Program-made: the position numbers and the translations under genes | DNA from: Candidatus Aminicenantota bacterium | GTDB taxonomy: Bacteria; Acidobacteriota; Aminicenantia; Aminicenantales; UBA8522 | Reading direction: 5' to 3' | Length of the DNA stretch: 5,591 nt | NCBI GenBank assembly: GCA_016934895.1 | Contig: JAFGRZ010000098.1 | Coordinates: 1 to 5,591, forward strand | The notes under the pieces: model-generated | Told to the model about the DNA's origin: nothing | What the model saw: the letters and a program-made list of their open reading frames with translations, nothing else | Database searches by the model: none | Shown: positions 5,171 through 5,591 of the stretch, one piece after another | Position numbering within the stretch: position 1 is the first letter of the stretch | How the letters are laid out: the number at the start of each line of letters is the position of its first letter

Positions 5171-5591
5171 TCACACCGGCTTTCTCCGTATCGTAACGAT
5201 GCCGAGATACCCATCCACGGTCAATTCGTCCCCGGTTCTGATGGCCCGGACCGCATCGGGAACGCCCGTAACGCACGGGATGCCGTATTCCCTGGCTACG
5301 ATAGCTCCGTGGATGAGCATCCCGCCCCGGCGTTCGACGATTCCTCCCGCGACAGAGACCGCATAGGTCATCTCGGGCCCTATCGAGTCGCACACGAGGA
5401 TCTCCCCGGGTTCAAGGTCCTTGAGCTGTCCGGAGTCGACAACGACCCGGGCCTTCCCCCGAACGATCCCTTTTGAGGCGGGCTGGCCCCTGAGCTGTTT
5501 CGCGCGCACCTCGGCCGCGCCGCGTTCTCTTGCCGGGCCGGTCTTGCCGCGGACCGGAGGCTTTTCCAACTCTCTCACGAGCTTGTGCCGC
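5171..5591 (-). CDS. PEP/pyruvate-utilising enzyme, C-terminal phosphohistidine domain (5' end outside window)
   Basis: The last 139 residues of a longer gene are visible, and the frame is open to the window edge. They form the mobile phosphohistidine domain of the PEP synthase / pyruvate phosphate dikinase superfamily, which carries phosphate between an ATP-grasp site and a PEP/pyruvate or other acceptor site. The domain opens with GQPASKGIVRGKARVV and continues ILVCDSIGPEMTYAV. The key motif is GGMLIHGAIVAREYGIPCV, whose histidine (codon 5311-5309) is the expected phosphorylated residue. Ile replaces the commoner Ser before it, a variant I recall in family members of unknown substrate. It ends VDGYLGIVTIRRKPV, so this domain is C-terminal, as in rifampin-phosphotransferase-like and PEP-synthase-like proteins rather than dikinases with a further TIM barrel. 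A GTG at 5578 is in frame, but the residues before the domain look like linker, so the gene very likely starts outside. The substrate cannot be told from this part. Confidence 0.85.
   Translation of the reverse strand, partial: RHKLVRELEKPPVRGKTGPARERGAAEVRAKQLRGQPASKGIVRGKARVVVDSGQLKDLEPGEILVCDSIGPEMTYAVSVAGGIVERRGGMLIHGAIVAREYGIPCVTGVPDAVRAIRTGDELTVDGYLGIVTIRRKPV

Noticed and set aside
5161..5180. GCCGG...CCGGC symmetry at the stop of the PEP-utilising gene as a terminator
   Set aside because: Only five base pairs around a ten-base loop, overlapping the stop codon and lacking a T tract; the cupin gene probably continues the same transcript.

Overview
The window looks like a chromosomal accessory stretch of a moderately to highly GC-rich bacterium. 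The best guess for the host is Acidobacteriota or a relative such as Candidatus Aminicenantes. That guess rests mainly on the large gene for a protein with an N-terminal zinc ribbon, a Ser/Thr kinase domain, one membrane helix and a TPR tail, an architecture I associate with those lineages. It is an inference from recall, not a search result. Every intact gene lies on the minus strand, so the window reads functionally from right to left.

Right end (5591 down to 4577): the C-terminal part of a PEP/pyruvate-utilising enzyme with its swivelling phosphohistidine domain enters from outside the window. After a 60-nt gap comes a small cupin-fold protein of unknown substrate with a strong ribosome binding site. 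The two are probably one transcription unit.

Middle (4576 to about 4106): a stretch of roughly 470 bases with no intact gene. It holds two apparent gene relics in opposite orientations: the last ~40 codons of a katG-type catalase-peroxidase on the plus strand, and a very short tail resembling the C-terminus of a TPR protein on the minus strand. This looks like a decayed or rearranged junction.

Core (4105 to 502): a well-formed sigma70-type promoter drives hicB (antitoxin, short form), which overlaps hicA (toxin, mRNA interferase) by 8 bases. Only 15 bases after hicA comes the 1044-residue transmembrane Ser/Thr kinase. The spacing suggests one hicB-hicA-kinase transcript, though the kinase may also have its own promoter. 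Hand counts on sample lines show the kinase catalytic half is much richer in GC than the membrane/TPR half, suggesting a mosaic gene.

Left end (501 to 1): about 90 bases after the kinase there is a short perfect hairpin, then a ~100-bp imperfect inverted-repeat element (REP- or MITE-like). Next comes a strong promoter reading left into the first 46 codons of a tyrosine recombinase resembling integron integrases, cut off by the window edge. Recombinase, repeat element, toxin-antitoxin pair and gene relics together mark this as a mobile or rearranged region. No rRNA, tRNA, CRISPR array or complete insertion sequence is visible.
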